Positions 54,439 through 62,171 of a stretch of DNA of 64,000 nt are shown here, in pieces. The stretch lies in assembly GCA_001838165.1 (NCBI GenBank), contig KV835892.1, positions 1-64,000 of the forward strand, in the 5' to 3' direction. Under the pieces are notes generated by a model that was not told the origin of the DNA, ran no database searches, and saw only the letters and a list, made by a program, of their open reading frames with translations. Every line of letters starts with the position of its first letter. Within the stretch, counting starts at the first letter, position 1. The DNA is from Actinomyces sp. HMSC035G02. Its GTDB lineage: Bacteria > Actinomycetota > Actinomycetes > Actinomycetales > Actinomycetaceae. A program made the translations under genes and the position numbers.

Positions 54439-55824
54439 GTGAGGCGCCGCGTTTTCGGCATCGAAACCGAGTACGGACTCACGGCCGCATCCCCGAGCGG
54501 GGCCGCCCCGATGGATGCCGAGCACGCCGCTCGTCAGCTGTTTGAGCCGCTCTTGCACCAGGGGCGTTCCTCGAACCTCTTCCTGCGTAACGGCGGGCGC
54601 CTCTACCTCGACGTGGGTGCTCATCCCGAGTACGCGACCGCCGAGTGCGATCGTCTCGAGGATTTGCTGGAGCAGGATCGCGCTGGTTCCTCCATGCTTG
54701 CGGATCTGGCCGTCCAGGCAGACGAGGCCTTGGCTGAGCTCGGCTCAGACCTGCATTTGCACCTGTTCCGCAACAACCTGGACTCGCAGGGCAATTCCTA
54801 CGGCTGCCACGAAAACTATCTTCTCCATCGGCGCCGCGACTTCCGTCAGGTCGCCGATGCGCTCGTCGCGTTCTTTGTGACGCGCCAGATCCTCGTCGGT
54901 AACGGGTGGATCAACACCGCTGCGGCATCTCCGCGCCTCCAGTTCTCCCAGCGTGCGGATCAGATGTGGGACGCCGTGTCCTCGGCGACCACACGCTCAC
55001 GCCCGATTATCAACACGCGCGACGAGGCCTTGGCTGATTCCGGCGCATACCGACGCATGCACGTCATCGTCGGCGACACGAACGTCGCCGAGCCGACTAC
55101 TGCTCTGAAGGTCGGGATGACCGAGCTCCTCATTCACGCTATCGAGGATGGTCTGCAGATCGAAGACCTGGCACTTGCTGATCCGATGCGCGCGATCCGC
55201 GAAGTCAACTCGGATCTGTCTGGCTCGGTGCCCCTCGAGCTCGCCAGCGGTCGTACGACGAGCGCTGTCGCGCTGCAACGCGAAATCCGCGAGCGCGTGC
55301 TCGCCCGTATTCCCGTCGCGGAGCTGGATCCGATGCGCGCCTATGTCGTCGACCTGTGGGGCAGGGGCATCGATGCCATCGCCAGCGGTGACTGGAGCGG
55401 CATCGACACCGAGCTCGACATCGCGATCAAGCACAAGCTCCTCACGTCGTATTGCGCGCGCAGTGGTGCGAGTCTTGCCGATCCACGCGTGGCGCGGCTC
55501 GAGCTGTCGTACTCTGATATCACCGCGCAAGGCCTGCAGGAGCGGATGGAACGCGCGGGACTCATGCGACGCCTCACAACCGTCGAGGGTGTACGTCGCG
55601 CGCAGACGATCGCCCCAGCGACGACCCGCGCGAGTCTGCGCGGACGTATCATCGCAGCCGCCGAAGACGCCCGGGCAGACCTGAGCGTCGACTGGGTGCA
55701 CGTGCGCCTCGACGAGTCTTCGACGATTCCGTTGTCCTTGCAGGATCCGTTGGCCACAACCGACCCGCGGGTCGACGCGCTCATCGCGCAAATCGACGCT
55801 CAGTCTCCTACGATTCCCGCATGA
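54439..55824 (+). CDS. pafA: PafA, Pup-protein ligase
   Basis: A 461-residue ligase from GTG 54439 that links deamidated Pup to lysines of target proteins using ATP. Family signature: FGIETEYGLTAASP, GRSSNLFLRNGGRLYLDVGAHPEYATAECD (catalytic Asp), NNLDSQGNSYGCHENYLL and RPIINTRDEALAD. The start is 1 nt after the pup stop. The prcBA proteasome genes that lie between pup and pafA or beside them in mycobacteria are absent here. The stop overlaps the FKBP gene. Confidence 0.95.
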   Translation: MRRRVFGIETEYGLTAASPSGAAPMDAEHAARQLFEPLLHQGRSSNLFLRNGGRLYLDVGAHPEYATAECDRLEDLLEQDRAGSSMLADLAVQADEALAELGSDLHLHLFRNNLDSQGNSYGCHENYLLHRRRDFRQVADALVAFFVTRQILVGNGWINTAAASPRLQFSQRADQMWDAVSSATTRSRPIINTRDEALADSGAYRRMHVIVGDTNVAEPTTALKVGMTELLIHAIEDGLQIEDLALADPMRAIREVNSDLSGSVPLELASGRTTSAVALQREIRERVLARIPVAELDPMRAYVVDLWGRGIDAIASGDWSGIDTELDIAIKHKLLTSYCARSGASLADPRVARLELSYSDITAQGLQERMERAGLMRRLTTVEGVRRAQTIAPATTRASLRGRIIAAAEDARADLSVDWVHVRLDESSTIPLSLQDPLATTDPRVDALIAQIDAQSPTIPA

Positions 55825-56861
55825 GCCTCGAGTCGTCGTCCACCGAGTCGCGTGCTGTTAGCCGCGCACGCGGATCCTCCCAGCGCGCGGCCGCGCGAGC
55901 GCAGCGCTCCCGCGGCATCTCCCGTGCTTCTATCCTCCTCCGCGTTGTGCTTGCAGTGGTTCTCATCGCCTCGGGAGGCGGGCTTGCCTGGTGGGCGTTC
56001 CATCCCCGCCCCACTGCAGACGAAGCGAGCGTGCCCGAAGCCGCCACGCAGTCGCCAACCCTCGCTTTGTTCGACCGAGTGACCGTGTCCGGCCGCGTCG
56101 GCGCGACACCAACTATCGAGATCAAGGCACCGCTGGAAATTGACGGTTTCAAAGCGCGTGTCCTCGAGGAGGGCAGCGGTCGCGAGATCACAGAAGGCTC
56201 ACCCGTTCTCGTCTCCGTCACCGCTTTCGACGGAGCCAACGGACGTATGCTCTCCGAGTCCGGCCGGCCTCAGATGAGCCTCGGCATCGTCGGCTCCGGC
56301 CAGATCGATGACGACCTTTCGCGCCTGGTGACCGGTAAGCGCGAGGGTACGCGTTTGCTCGCATTCCGTTCCATCGCGATGGGCGACGGATCGAAGGACA
56401 CGATTGAAGTCGACGTCGTCGATATCCTCCCGTCGATCGCAACCGGTACATCGGTCGACGCCAGTGTCGGCCCGATGAGCGTCGAGATGAGCCCGGATGG
56501 GCCCATCATCAGCCACATTGACACGCTTCCCGGCGGCGTCACGACCCAGACCCTTATCAAGGGCGACGGGGTGCAGGTCCACGAAGGCGACCGGGTCGTC
56601 GCGCAGTTCACGGTTCTCGGCTGGACTGACGGCACAGTGCGCGTGTCCACGTGGGAGACCGGTGTGCCCGAGGTCATCAACCTGGGGACGGCGATGAAGG
56701 GCCTCGCGACGGCGCTCGTTGACCAGAAGGTGGGGTCTCGACTCGCCATCACGATCCCTCCTGACCTGGCCGCCGGTGACGACACGCTGTGCGTCGTCAT
56801 CGACATTCTCGGTACAGAACCCGGCGCCGCTACGAACGGGGATCAGACACCTCAGTCGTGA
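55821..56861 (+). CDS. membrane-anchored FKBP-type peptidyl-prolyl isomerase
   Basis: A 346-residue protein with a basic N-terminus, one membrane segment (LRVVLAVVLIASGGGLAWWAF, ~40-60), a linker, and two FKBP-like beta domains. The second one shows VHEGDRVVAQFTVLGWTDGTVRVSTWE and MKGLATALVDQKVGSRLAITIPPDLAAG (~245-315), with the FKBP active-site layout. Exported prolyl isomerases are common directly after pafA in actinobacteria. The start overlaps the pafA stop (ATGA). First domain is degenerate. Confidence 0.85.
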   Translation: MSLESSSTESRAVSRARGSSQRAAARAQRSRGISRASILLRVVLAVVLIASGGGLAWWAFHPRPTADEASVPEAATQSPTLALFDRVTVSGRVGATPTIEIKAPLEIDGFKARVLEEGSGREITEGSPVLVSVTAFDGANGRMLSESGRPQMSLGIVGSGQIDDDLSRLVTGKREGTRLLAFRSIAMGDGSKDTIEVDVVDILPSIATGTSVDASVGPMSVEMSPDGPIISHIDTLPGGVTTQTLIKGDGVQVHEGDRVVAQFTVLGWTDGTVRVSTWETGVPEVINLGTAMKGLATALVDQKVGSRLAITIPPDLAAGDDTLCVVIDILGTEPGAATNGDQTPQS

Positions 56862-56908
56862 CCGTTCAGCTCGTGAGAGCCGTTTCGCACAAGACTTGTC
56901 GCTTGTGG

Positions 56909-56914
56909 GACACT
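56909..56914 (+). promoter_or_regulatory. -10 box of aroC, leaderless candidate
   Basis: GACACT ends 7 nt before ATG 56922; the GGGAGG between them is only 1 nt from the start, too close for a Shine-Dalgarno. Confidence 0.5.
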
Positions 56915-56921
56915 GGGAGGC

Positions 56922-58133
56922 ATGCTGAGATGGATGACCGCCGGTGAATCGCACGGACCCGCACTGCTTGCAACGATCGAGGGGTTGCCTTCCGGTTTGC
57001 GTGTGACGACCGAAGACCTGCGCCGTGGCCTCGCGCGTCGTCGCCTCGGCTACGGTCGCGGCGCGCGCCAGAAGTTCGAGGCCGACGAGGTGTCTATCCT
57101 GGCCGGCGTGCGTCACGGTATAACGACCGGTGCCCCGGTGGCTATTCGTATCGGTAACTCCGAGTGGCCCAAGTGGGAGACAGTGATGAGCGCCGATCCG
57201 GTCGATCCGTCGGAGCTTCTCATTGACGCGGGAACGGGTGACGAACGCGAGATCGCTCGTAACCGACCGCTGACGAGGCCCCGGCCCGGTCACGCGGATC
57301 TTCCCGGCATGCTGTCCTACGACCTGCCCGAGGCGCGCCCTGTTCTTGAACGCGCCAGCGCCCGCGAGACCGCCGCGCGCGTTGCACTCGGCGTACTCGC
57401 CGAAGCCCTCCTGGAGCAGGTCGCGGGCATTCGTCTCGTGTCCCACGTTGTCTCCGTCGGAGCGCAGGGAGCCACGGCCTCGTCGACTCCCACGCCCGCC
57501 GACGAAGCAGCACTATGCGAGGCCTCGATGCGCACGCTTGATCCGGAGGATAACGCCCGCTTCGCGGCGGCCGTCGATGCCGCCAAGGCGGCGGGCGATA
57601 CGATCGGTGGCGTCGCCGAAGTGATCGCATACGACGTTCCCGTCGGCTTGGGTACCCACGTGACCGCTCGCGAGCGCCTCGATGCGCGCCTGGCGGCCGC
57701 CCTCATGTCGATCCAGTCGGTCAAGGGCGTTGAAATCGGAGACGGTTTCGCGCAGGCTGCTCTGCTCGGCTCCGCGGCACACGACGAGATCGTGCGGGGA
57801 GAGGATGGGCATCTGACCCGCTCCTCCAACCACGCCGGAGGCATCGAAGGAGGTACCTCCAACGGCGCGCCGATCGTCGCGCGCGCTGCTTTCAAGCCGA
57901 TTTCGACCGTTCCCCACGCGCTGCGCAGCGTCGACCTCGCGACGGGTGAGGAAGCCGTGGGCTTGCACCAGCGCTCCGACACCTGCCAGGTCGTGCCCGG
58001 CGCAGTGATCGCCGAGGCCGAGGTCGCCCTCGTGCTCGCGGACGCCCTGTCGGATCACGCGGGCGGCCGATCGGTTGGCGAGATGCGCAGGAATCTTCAG
58101 GCTTACCTCGCTGTGGTGGGGGAGCGCGCATGA
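56922..58133 (+). CDS. aroC: chorismate synthase
   Basis: A 403-residue enzyme that converts EPSP to chorismate with reduced FMN. Signature motifs: WMTAGESHGPALLATIEGLP at the start, RRRLGYGRGARQKFEADEV, RPGHADLPGMLSYDLPEAR, the SRASARETAARVA-type segment (RASARETAARVALG) and GGIEGGTSNGAPIVARAAFKPI. ATG 56922 gives the family N-terminus MLRWMTAGES. It heads the aroC-aroK-aroB-paralogue operon (each junction overlaps by 4 nt). Confidence 0.96.
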   Translation: MLRWMTAGESHGPALLATIEGLPSGLRVTTEDLRRGLARRRLGYGRGARQKFEADEVSILAGVRHGITTGAPVAIRIGNSEWPKWETVMSADPVDPSELLIDAGTGDEREIARNRPLTRPRPGHADLPGMLSYDLPEARPVLERASARETAARVALGVLAEALLEQVAGIRLVSHVVSVGAQGATASSTPTPADEAALCEASMRTLDPEDNARFAAAVDAAKAAGDTIGGVAEVIAYDVPVGLGTHVTARERLDARLAAALMSIQSVKGVEIGDGFAQAALLGSAAHDEIVRGEDGHLTRSSNHAGGIEGGTSNGAPIVARAAFKPISTVPHALRSVDLATGEEAVGLHQRSDTCQVVPGAVIAEAEVALVLADALSDHAGGRSVGEMRRNLQAYLAVVGERA

Positions 58134-58639
58134 GTGCGCAGGGGCCCATCGTCCTCGTGGGCTTGCCCGGTGCGGGCAAGTCCAAGGTCGGAAGGCTCTT
58201 AGCCGAGCGTCTCGGTATCGCCCACATCGACACCGATGCGCTGATCGTCGAGCGCGAGGGCCGTCCGATTGCCGATATTTTTGCTTCCGACGGAGAACCA
58301 ACCTTTCGTTTGATGGAGACCGCAGCAGTCGCCGACGCGCTCACGCACGAGGCCGTTGTGTCGTTGGGTGGGGGAGCGGCGGCGACTCCCGCCGTTCGTG
58401 AGCTCCTGTCCGGGCACACGGTCGTTTACATCGATGCTCCCCACGAGGAGCTTGTTCGCCGCACCGCATCGAAGACGCATCGGCCGCTGCTGGCTCAGGA
58501 TCCATCAGGGACGCTCGCGCGCCTGCGCGCCGAGCGTGAGCCTCACTACCGAGCCGTCGCCACCATCGTCGTCGAGTCTGGCCCCGGTCCCGTCGACGAC
58601 GTCGTCACAGCCATCGCTCAGCAGTTGGAGGACTCATGA
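58130..58639 (+). CDS. aroK: shikimate kinase
   Basis: A 169-residue kinase that phosphorylates shikimate. Walker A is GLPGAGKSKVG (~11-21), the shikimate-binding DTD (IDTDALIVE) and Arg (PTFRLMET) are present, the SLGGGA loop lies near 84, the lid contains RPLLAQD, and REPHYRAVA ends the domain. All key residues are conserved, unlike the paralogue at 59715. ATGA overlaps with aroC and aroB. Confidence 0.95.
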   Translation: MSAQGPIVLVGLPGAGKSKVGRLLAERLGIAHIDTDALIVEREGRPIADIFASDGEPTFRLMETAAVADALTHEAVVSLGGGAAATPAVRELLSGHTVVYIDAPHEELVRRTASKTHRPLLAQDPSGTLARLRAEREPHYRAVATIVVESGPGPVDDVVTAIAQQLEDS

Positions 58640-59718
58640 GCACGATTATCCGCGTCACCGGAGAACACCCCTCGACCATCACGGTCGGCCACGGGCTTGG
58701 CTTCGAGCCGATTCGCGAGGCCCTCGATGAGGCCGCGACCAAGGTGCTTATCATTCACGCGCGCCCTCTTGCGAGCCGTGCGAAGGCGTTGGCACAGTAC
58801 CTGCGTGAGCAGGGCATCGACGCGTCAACTGCCGATCACCCCGACGCCGAAGCCGGGAAGTCCATCGAAGTCGTCGCCTCCCTGTGGGACGAGTGCGGGC
58901 GCCTTCAGGTCGGGCGTAAAGACGCGATCGTCGCCATGGGTGGGGGAGCGACCACCGACATGGCCGGTTTTGTTGCTGCCACGTGGCTGAGGGGCATCAC
59001 CCTCATCAACGTTCCGACGACGCTCCTCGCGATGGTTGACGCGGCCGTTGGCGGCAAGACGGGAATCAACACATCCGTCGGGAAGAACCTCGTCGGTTCG
59101 TTCTACCCGGCAACCTCCGTGGTCGCCGACATGGACCTCCTCGAGAGCCTCCCGACGCCCGACCTGGCGGCCGGCGTGGCCGAAGTCATCAAGTGTGGTT
59201 TTATCGCCGACCCGGAGATCCTGCGCATCGTCGAGGAGACGGAACCGGGCGAGCTTCTGCGATCGAACAGCCCGCAGCTCGCGGAGATCACCACCCGCGC
59301 GATCGCCGTGAAGGCTCGCGTCGTGTCGGCCGACCTCACGGAGGGCGGCCTGCGCGAAATCCTCAACTACGGACACACGCTGGCACACGCGATCGAGCGC
59401 GCGAACAACTACACCTGGCGGCACGGCGATGCTGTGGCCGTCGGATGCTGCTTCGCAGCACGACTTGCTCAGGCCAGGGGACTGCTCAGTGCTGACGACG
59501 TTGCTCGCCACGACCAGCTTTTCTCACGCGTCGGACTACCCGTCCGCTACGAGGGAAGCACTCTCGACGAGCTCAGTCACATCATGCTCTCCGACAAGAA
59601 AGTGCGGCGTGGAATCCTGCGTTTCGTCCTCCTTGACGGCATCGCGAACCCGGGGACGGTCTCCGTCGATCCGCAGGAGCTGGCTGCTCCAGCCTCACAG
59701 ATTGGCATTCGCGCATGA
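58636..59718 (+). CDS. aroB: 3-dehydroquinate synthase
   Basis: A 360-residue NAD- and zinc-dependent enzyme making 3-dehydroquinate, the second step of the shikimate pathway. Motifs include IVAMGGGATTDMAGFVAATWLRG, TLLAMVDAAVGGKTGIN, NLVGSFYPATSVVADMDLLESLP and the metal ligands in LNYGHTLAHAIE. Overlaps aroK and the next gene by 4 nt each. Confidence 0.96.
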   Translation: MSTIIRVTGEHPSTITVGHGLGFEPIREALDEAATKVLIIHARPLASRAKALAQYLREQGIDASTADHPDAEAGKSIEVVASLWDECGRLQVGRKDAIVAMGGGATTDMAGFVAATWLRGITLINVPTTLLAMVDAAVGGKTGINTSVGKNLVGSFYPATSVVADMDLLESLPTPDLAAGVAEVIKCGFIADPEILRIVEETEPGELLRSNSPQLAEITTRAIAVKARVVSADLTEGGLREILNYGHTLAHAIERANNYTWRHGDAVAVGCCFAARLAQARGLLSADDVARHDQLFSRVGLPVRYEGSTLDELSHIMLSDKKVRRGILRFVLLDGIANPGTVSVDPQELAAPASQIGIRA

Positions 59719-60239
59719 GCCTCATCGTCTTGATCGGAGTCACGGGCAGCGGCAAAACCACCGTTGGACGCGAGCTTTCTCTTCGCTACGAACTTCCTCT
59801 GTATGAAGTCGACGAAGCCGTCGAGGCGCGCCTGGGCGCACCCATGCGTACCCTCGTGGTCGGACGCAATCCGCGCCTGGGGGCCACAGCGCGCGAAGAA
59901 GCCGAGCGCCTGCTCAGCCTCGACGAGGGCATTGTCACGCTCGGCGCCTCTGCGCCGCTCGACCCGGCCACTGCCTCGTCGATCGAGCGGGCGCGCGCAA
60001 ACGGCGCGTTCGTCATCGAACTCAGTGCCGATCTTTCCGCCGTATCACGCCGAGAAGGCCTCGGTGCTCCGCGCTCGGTTGGCCTCGGCGCACCACGCGC
60101 CGTGCTCACCCAGCTGATGAAACAAGCGCGCGAGGTATACGCCTCCGTGGCCGACACAACAGTCGATACGAGTGCCCGCACCCCGCAAGAAGTCGCGGAT
60201 TTGGTCGCACGCGCGTGTAAACTGACCCCTGATTACTGA
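59715..60239 (+). CDS. degenerate shikimate-kinase-like P-loop protein
   Basis: A 174-residue paralogue of aroK. It keeps a P-loop (GVTGSGKTTVGRELSLRY) but the shikimate-binding sites are changed: DTD becomes VDEAVE, the GExxFRxxE region reads GRNPRLGATAREE, the GGG loop is TLGASAPL, and RPLL is replaced by a repeated GLGAPR (EGLGAPRSVGLGAPRAV). It probably no longer phosphorylates shikimate. It is operon-linked to aroB by overlap, so it may be a regulator or act on another substrate. No AroQ dehydratase is seen in the window. Confidence 0.8.
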   Translation: MSLIVLIGVTGSGKTTVGRELSLRYELPLYEVDEAVEARLGAPMRTLVVGRNPRLGATAREEAERLLSLDEGIVTLGASAPLDPATASSIERARANGAFVIELSADLSAVSRREGLGAPRSVGLGAPRAVLTQLMKQAREVYASVADTTVDTSARTPQEVADLVARACKLTPDY

Positions 60240-60263
60240 TTCCTTCTCAAGTGAGGTACCCCT

Positions 60264-60827
60264 GTGGCAACGACCAATGATCTGAAGAACGGCCTCGTTA
60301 TGGTCATCGACGGCCAGCTCTGGCAGGTTGTCGAATTCCAGCACGTGAAGCCCGGCAAGGGCCCGGCCTTCGTGCGCACCAAGATCAAGAACGTCCTGTC
60401 CGGCAAGACCGTCGACAAGACCTTCAACGCTGGCCTGAAGATCGAGACCGCGACCGTCGACCGTCGCGACATGACGTACCTGTACCAGGACGGCACCGAC
60501 TACGTCTTCATGGATCAGTCCACCTACGAGCAGATCAACGTTCCCGCCGAGACCGTGGGCGACGCCCGCAACTTCATGGTGGAGAACCAGAACGTCATCG
60601 TCTCCCAGCACGACGGCACCGTCCTGTTCGTCGAGCTGCCCGCCACCGTCGTTCTGACGATCACGCACACGGAGCCCGGCCTGCAGGGCGACCGCTCCTC
60701 CGCCGGCACCAAGCCCGCGACCCTCGAGACCGGCTACGAGATCCAGGTTCCCCTCTTCATGGAGGAAGGCACCCGCGTCAAGGTTGACACCCGCGACGGC
60801 TCGTACTCGGGTCGCGTGACCGAGTAA
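60264..60827 (+). CDS. efp: elongation factor P (PGKGP subfamily)
   Basis: A 187-residue three-domain protein that relieves ribosome stalling at polyproline. The domain I tip reads [18 protein letters not shown] (~28-45); the PGKGP loop marks the actinobacterial subfamily, which works with an unmodified Lys. No EpmA/EpmB or other modification genes are seen. Domains II-III include [15 protein letters not shown] and the C-terminal [11 protein letters not shown] 60264 with GAGG upstream; its TAA overlaps the nusB ATG. Confidence 0.95.
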   Translation: MATTNDLKNGLVMVIDGQLWQVVEFQHVKPGKGPAFVRTKIKNVLSGKTVDKTFNAGLKIETATVDRRDMTYLYQDGTDYVFMDQSTYEQINVPAETVGDARNFMVENQNVIVSQHDGTVLFVELPATVVLTITHTEPGLQGDRSSAGTKPATLETGYEIQVPLFMEEGTRVKVDTRDGSYSGRVTE

Positions 60828-61447
60828 TGTCGAAGCAGCACCGCTTCACCTCGCGCACCAAGGCCCGCAAGCGCGCGGCCGACGTCGTTTACGAGGCCGA
60901 CCAGCGCGGCATGGGGTCCAACCCCGACGTGCTGCGCGACCTCCTGCGCGAGCGCCGCGTCATCACCGCGGCTCAGACTCCGCTCCCGGAGTTCTCGATC
61001 CAGATCATCGCCGGCGTGGCGGACAACCTGCGTCGCATCGACTCTCTGATCTCGGCGCACGCACGCGTGCCCGGCCTGGATCGCATTGCCGCCGTCGACC
61101 TCGCGGTCATGCGCGTGGCGGTGTGGGAGATGCTCGAAAACGACGAGGTGTCGCCGATCATCGTCATCGACGAGGCGATTTCGATCGTTCGCTCGATCTC
61201 GACCGACACGTCGCCGTCGTTCGTGAACGCTGTCCTCGACGCGATCCGCAAGGATCTCGCGTCCCCCGCGTGGTCGCGCCGCAGCTCCGAGGAGGAGGAG
61301 GTCCGCGCTTCCGATGAGGCCGAGTCATCGTCCGACGTTGAACTGCCCGCACAGGAAGCGCCCGCGCGCGCTCTGCCTGCCGGCGCCAAGCCGTTGGATG
61401 GCGGCAGCGTCGAAGACGAGCTCGACGAACTCCTCGAGGAGTACTGA
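60827..61447 (+). CDS. nusB: transcription antitermination factor NusB with acidic tail
   Basis: A 206-residue protein. The first ~145 residues form the NusB fold (TSRTKARKRAADVVYEADQRG; VAVWEMLENDEVSPIIVIDEAISI; SPSFVNAVLDAIRKDL), which binds boxA RNA with S10. A C-terminal tail of ~60 residues (SSEEEEVRASDEAESSSDVE to DELDELLEEY) is strongly acidic and extends past the usual NusB end. efp-nusB linkage is common in bacteria; the TAATG overlap couples them. Confidence 0.93.
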   Translation: MSKQHRFTSRTKARKRAADVVYEADQRGMGSNPDVLRDLLRERRVITAAQTPLPEFSIQIIAGVADNLRRIDSLISAHARVPGLDRIAAVDLAVMRVAVWEMLENDEVSPIIVIDEAISIVRSISTDTSPSFVNAVLDAIRKDLASPAWSRRSSEEEEVRASDEAESSSDVELPAQEAPARALPAGAKPLDGGSVEDELDELLEEY

Positions 61448-61468
61448 GCACTCGCTTCATACTGACGA

Positions 61469-61502
61469 TGAAGGCCGACTCTCACGCGAGAGTCGGCCTT
61501 CA
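61469..61502. terminator. 15-bp terminator hairpin after nusB
   Basis: Arms 61469-61483 and 61488-61502 pair perfectly around ACGC. It lies 21 nt after the nusB stop and 17 nt from the end of the opposing DUF2249 gene. Confidence 0.85.
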
Positions 61503-61519
61503 CCATGTCATGAGGCTTG

Positions 61520-61816
61520 TCACAGGGACAGGCGCGTCGTGCGCACGTCCCAGAACTCGGGGCCGTCAACGATGACCTCAAAGGTCCACTCGCCGGGCAG
61601 CTGTGCGATCTGCGCGAGCAGCGGACGCGGCAGGTGCGGAGCGCGGATGATGAAGGATTCACCGGCGTTCATCGACTGGGAAGCGCCGAGAACAGCGGCA
61701 TGGCGCAGACGGTGGGGGATAGCGGTCGCATCGATGGTCGGCTCGGCAACGTCGTGTTCGCCGCAGCCACAGCCGCCACCGCGAACCTCGGGGTGGGGAA
61801 GCTGTTCGATCGTCAT
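61520..61816 (-). CDS. DUF2249-domain protein
   Basis: A 98-residue protein. An N-terminal Cys/Gly cluster (VRGGGCGCGEHDVAEPTIDA, ~11-30) is followed by a DUF2249 domain (AGESFIIRAPHLPRPLLAQI, PGEWTFEVIVDGPEFWDVRTTR). Members occur with hemerythrin-like and denitrification genes elsewhere; the CGCGEH cluster may bind metal or a redox cofactor. GAAAGG stands before the ATG at 61816, and the -10/-35 pair is at 61828-61857. Function unknown. Confidence 0.82.
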   Translation of the reverse strand: MTIEQLPHPEVRGGGCGCGEHDVAEPTIDATAIPHRLRHAAVLGASQSMNAGESFIIRAPHLPRPLLAQIAQLPGEWTFEVIVDGPEFWDVRTTRLSL

Positions 61817-61827
61817 GGTGTGGCCTT

Positions 61828-61857
61828 TCTATAGTGAAGTCTTTTCGGCGCTGTCAG
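61828..61857 (-). promoter_or_regulatory. promoter of the DUF2249 gene
   Basis: On the minus strand CTGACA (61857-61852), 18-nt spacer, TATAGA (61833-61828); ATG 61816 follows 11 nt after the -10. Confidence 0.55.
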
Positions 61858-61932
61858 CACCGATTGAATTTTACCGGCTCCACCCCTTTCATTGCACTGC
61901 CAACAGGACCCGTATTGCCATGGAAGACGCTA

Positions 61933-61970
61933 TACCTGGTAGGGGTATGGGCTTATACCCCTACCAGGTA
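61933..61970. repeat. 38-bp perfect palindrome with CsoR/RicR-like half-sites
   Basis: Arms 61933-61948 and 61955-61970 (16 bp each) are perfect complements around GGGCTT. Each arm itself resembles TACCC-N5-GGGTA (TACCT-GGTAG-GGGTA and TACCC-CTACC-AGGTA), the copper-repressor pattern, so it could be a double operator, or an RNA hairpin. Confidence 0.6.
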
Positions 61971-62019
61971 CCAAAGTACGCAAGTATCTCGGCGTGGCAG
62001 GCTTGGCTTCACACTTCAA

Positions 62020-62041
62020 GTATTGAGAAACGACTCAATAC
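62020..62041. repeat. 8-bp inverted repeat
   Basis: GTATTGAG and CTCAATAC flank AAACGA; perfect complement. Confidence 0.6.
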
Positions 62042-62059
62042 ACTTCTTGTATGGCCATG

Positions 62060-62081
62060 CCACGTGGGCTTTCACACGTGG
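62060..62081. repeat. 7-bp inverted repeat CCACGTG/CACGTGG
   Basis: Perfect arms with an 8-nt gap upstream of the pyr promoter; each arm contains the palindromic CACGTG. Possible operator. Confidence 0.5.
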
Positions 62082-62111
62082 AGGCCTCACACTCACGTCT
62101 GATCAGGAGCG

Positions 62112-62117
62112 TAGGAT
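62112..62117 (+). promoter_or_regulatory. -10 box of the pyr operon
   Basis: TAGGAT; start near 62124 would give a ~48-nt leader that contains the PyrR site. The -35 is weak. Confidence 0.45.
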
Positions 62118-62131
62118 GGACGTACGACAGA

Positions 62132-62166
62132 TCCTTTAATGACCGTCCCGTGAGGCGGGGAAGGAG
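62132..62166 (+). promoter_or_regulatory. PyrR-binding RNA hairpin sequestering the pyrR Shine-Dalgarno
   Basis: TCCCGTGAGG (62146-62155) matches the PyrR loop consensus UCCNGNGAGG. It is closed by CCG/CGG (62143-62145 with 62156-62158). Further out TCCTT (62132-62136) can pair with AAGGA (62161-62165), the ribosome site in AAGGAG ahead of GTG 62172. Confidence 0.75.
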
Positions 62167-62171
62167 TAAGC

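Larger units (their letters stand above)
61817..62171. other. 355-bp non-coding region with three palindromes and the pyr leader
   Basis: No convincing gene is present. It is AT-richer than its neighbours and holds the promoter of the DUF2249 gene, a 38-bp perfect palindrome (61933-61970), two smaller inverted repeats (62020-62041 and 62060-62081) and the pyrR promoter with its RNA regulatory site. ORFs that cross it (61834-62139, 62051-62263) have no family resemblance. Confidence 0.7.

Noticed and set aside
61834..62139. A 101-codon frame in the pyrR upstream region
   Set aside because: Crosses the palindromes, lacks a RBS and a recognisable composition; treated as non-coding.
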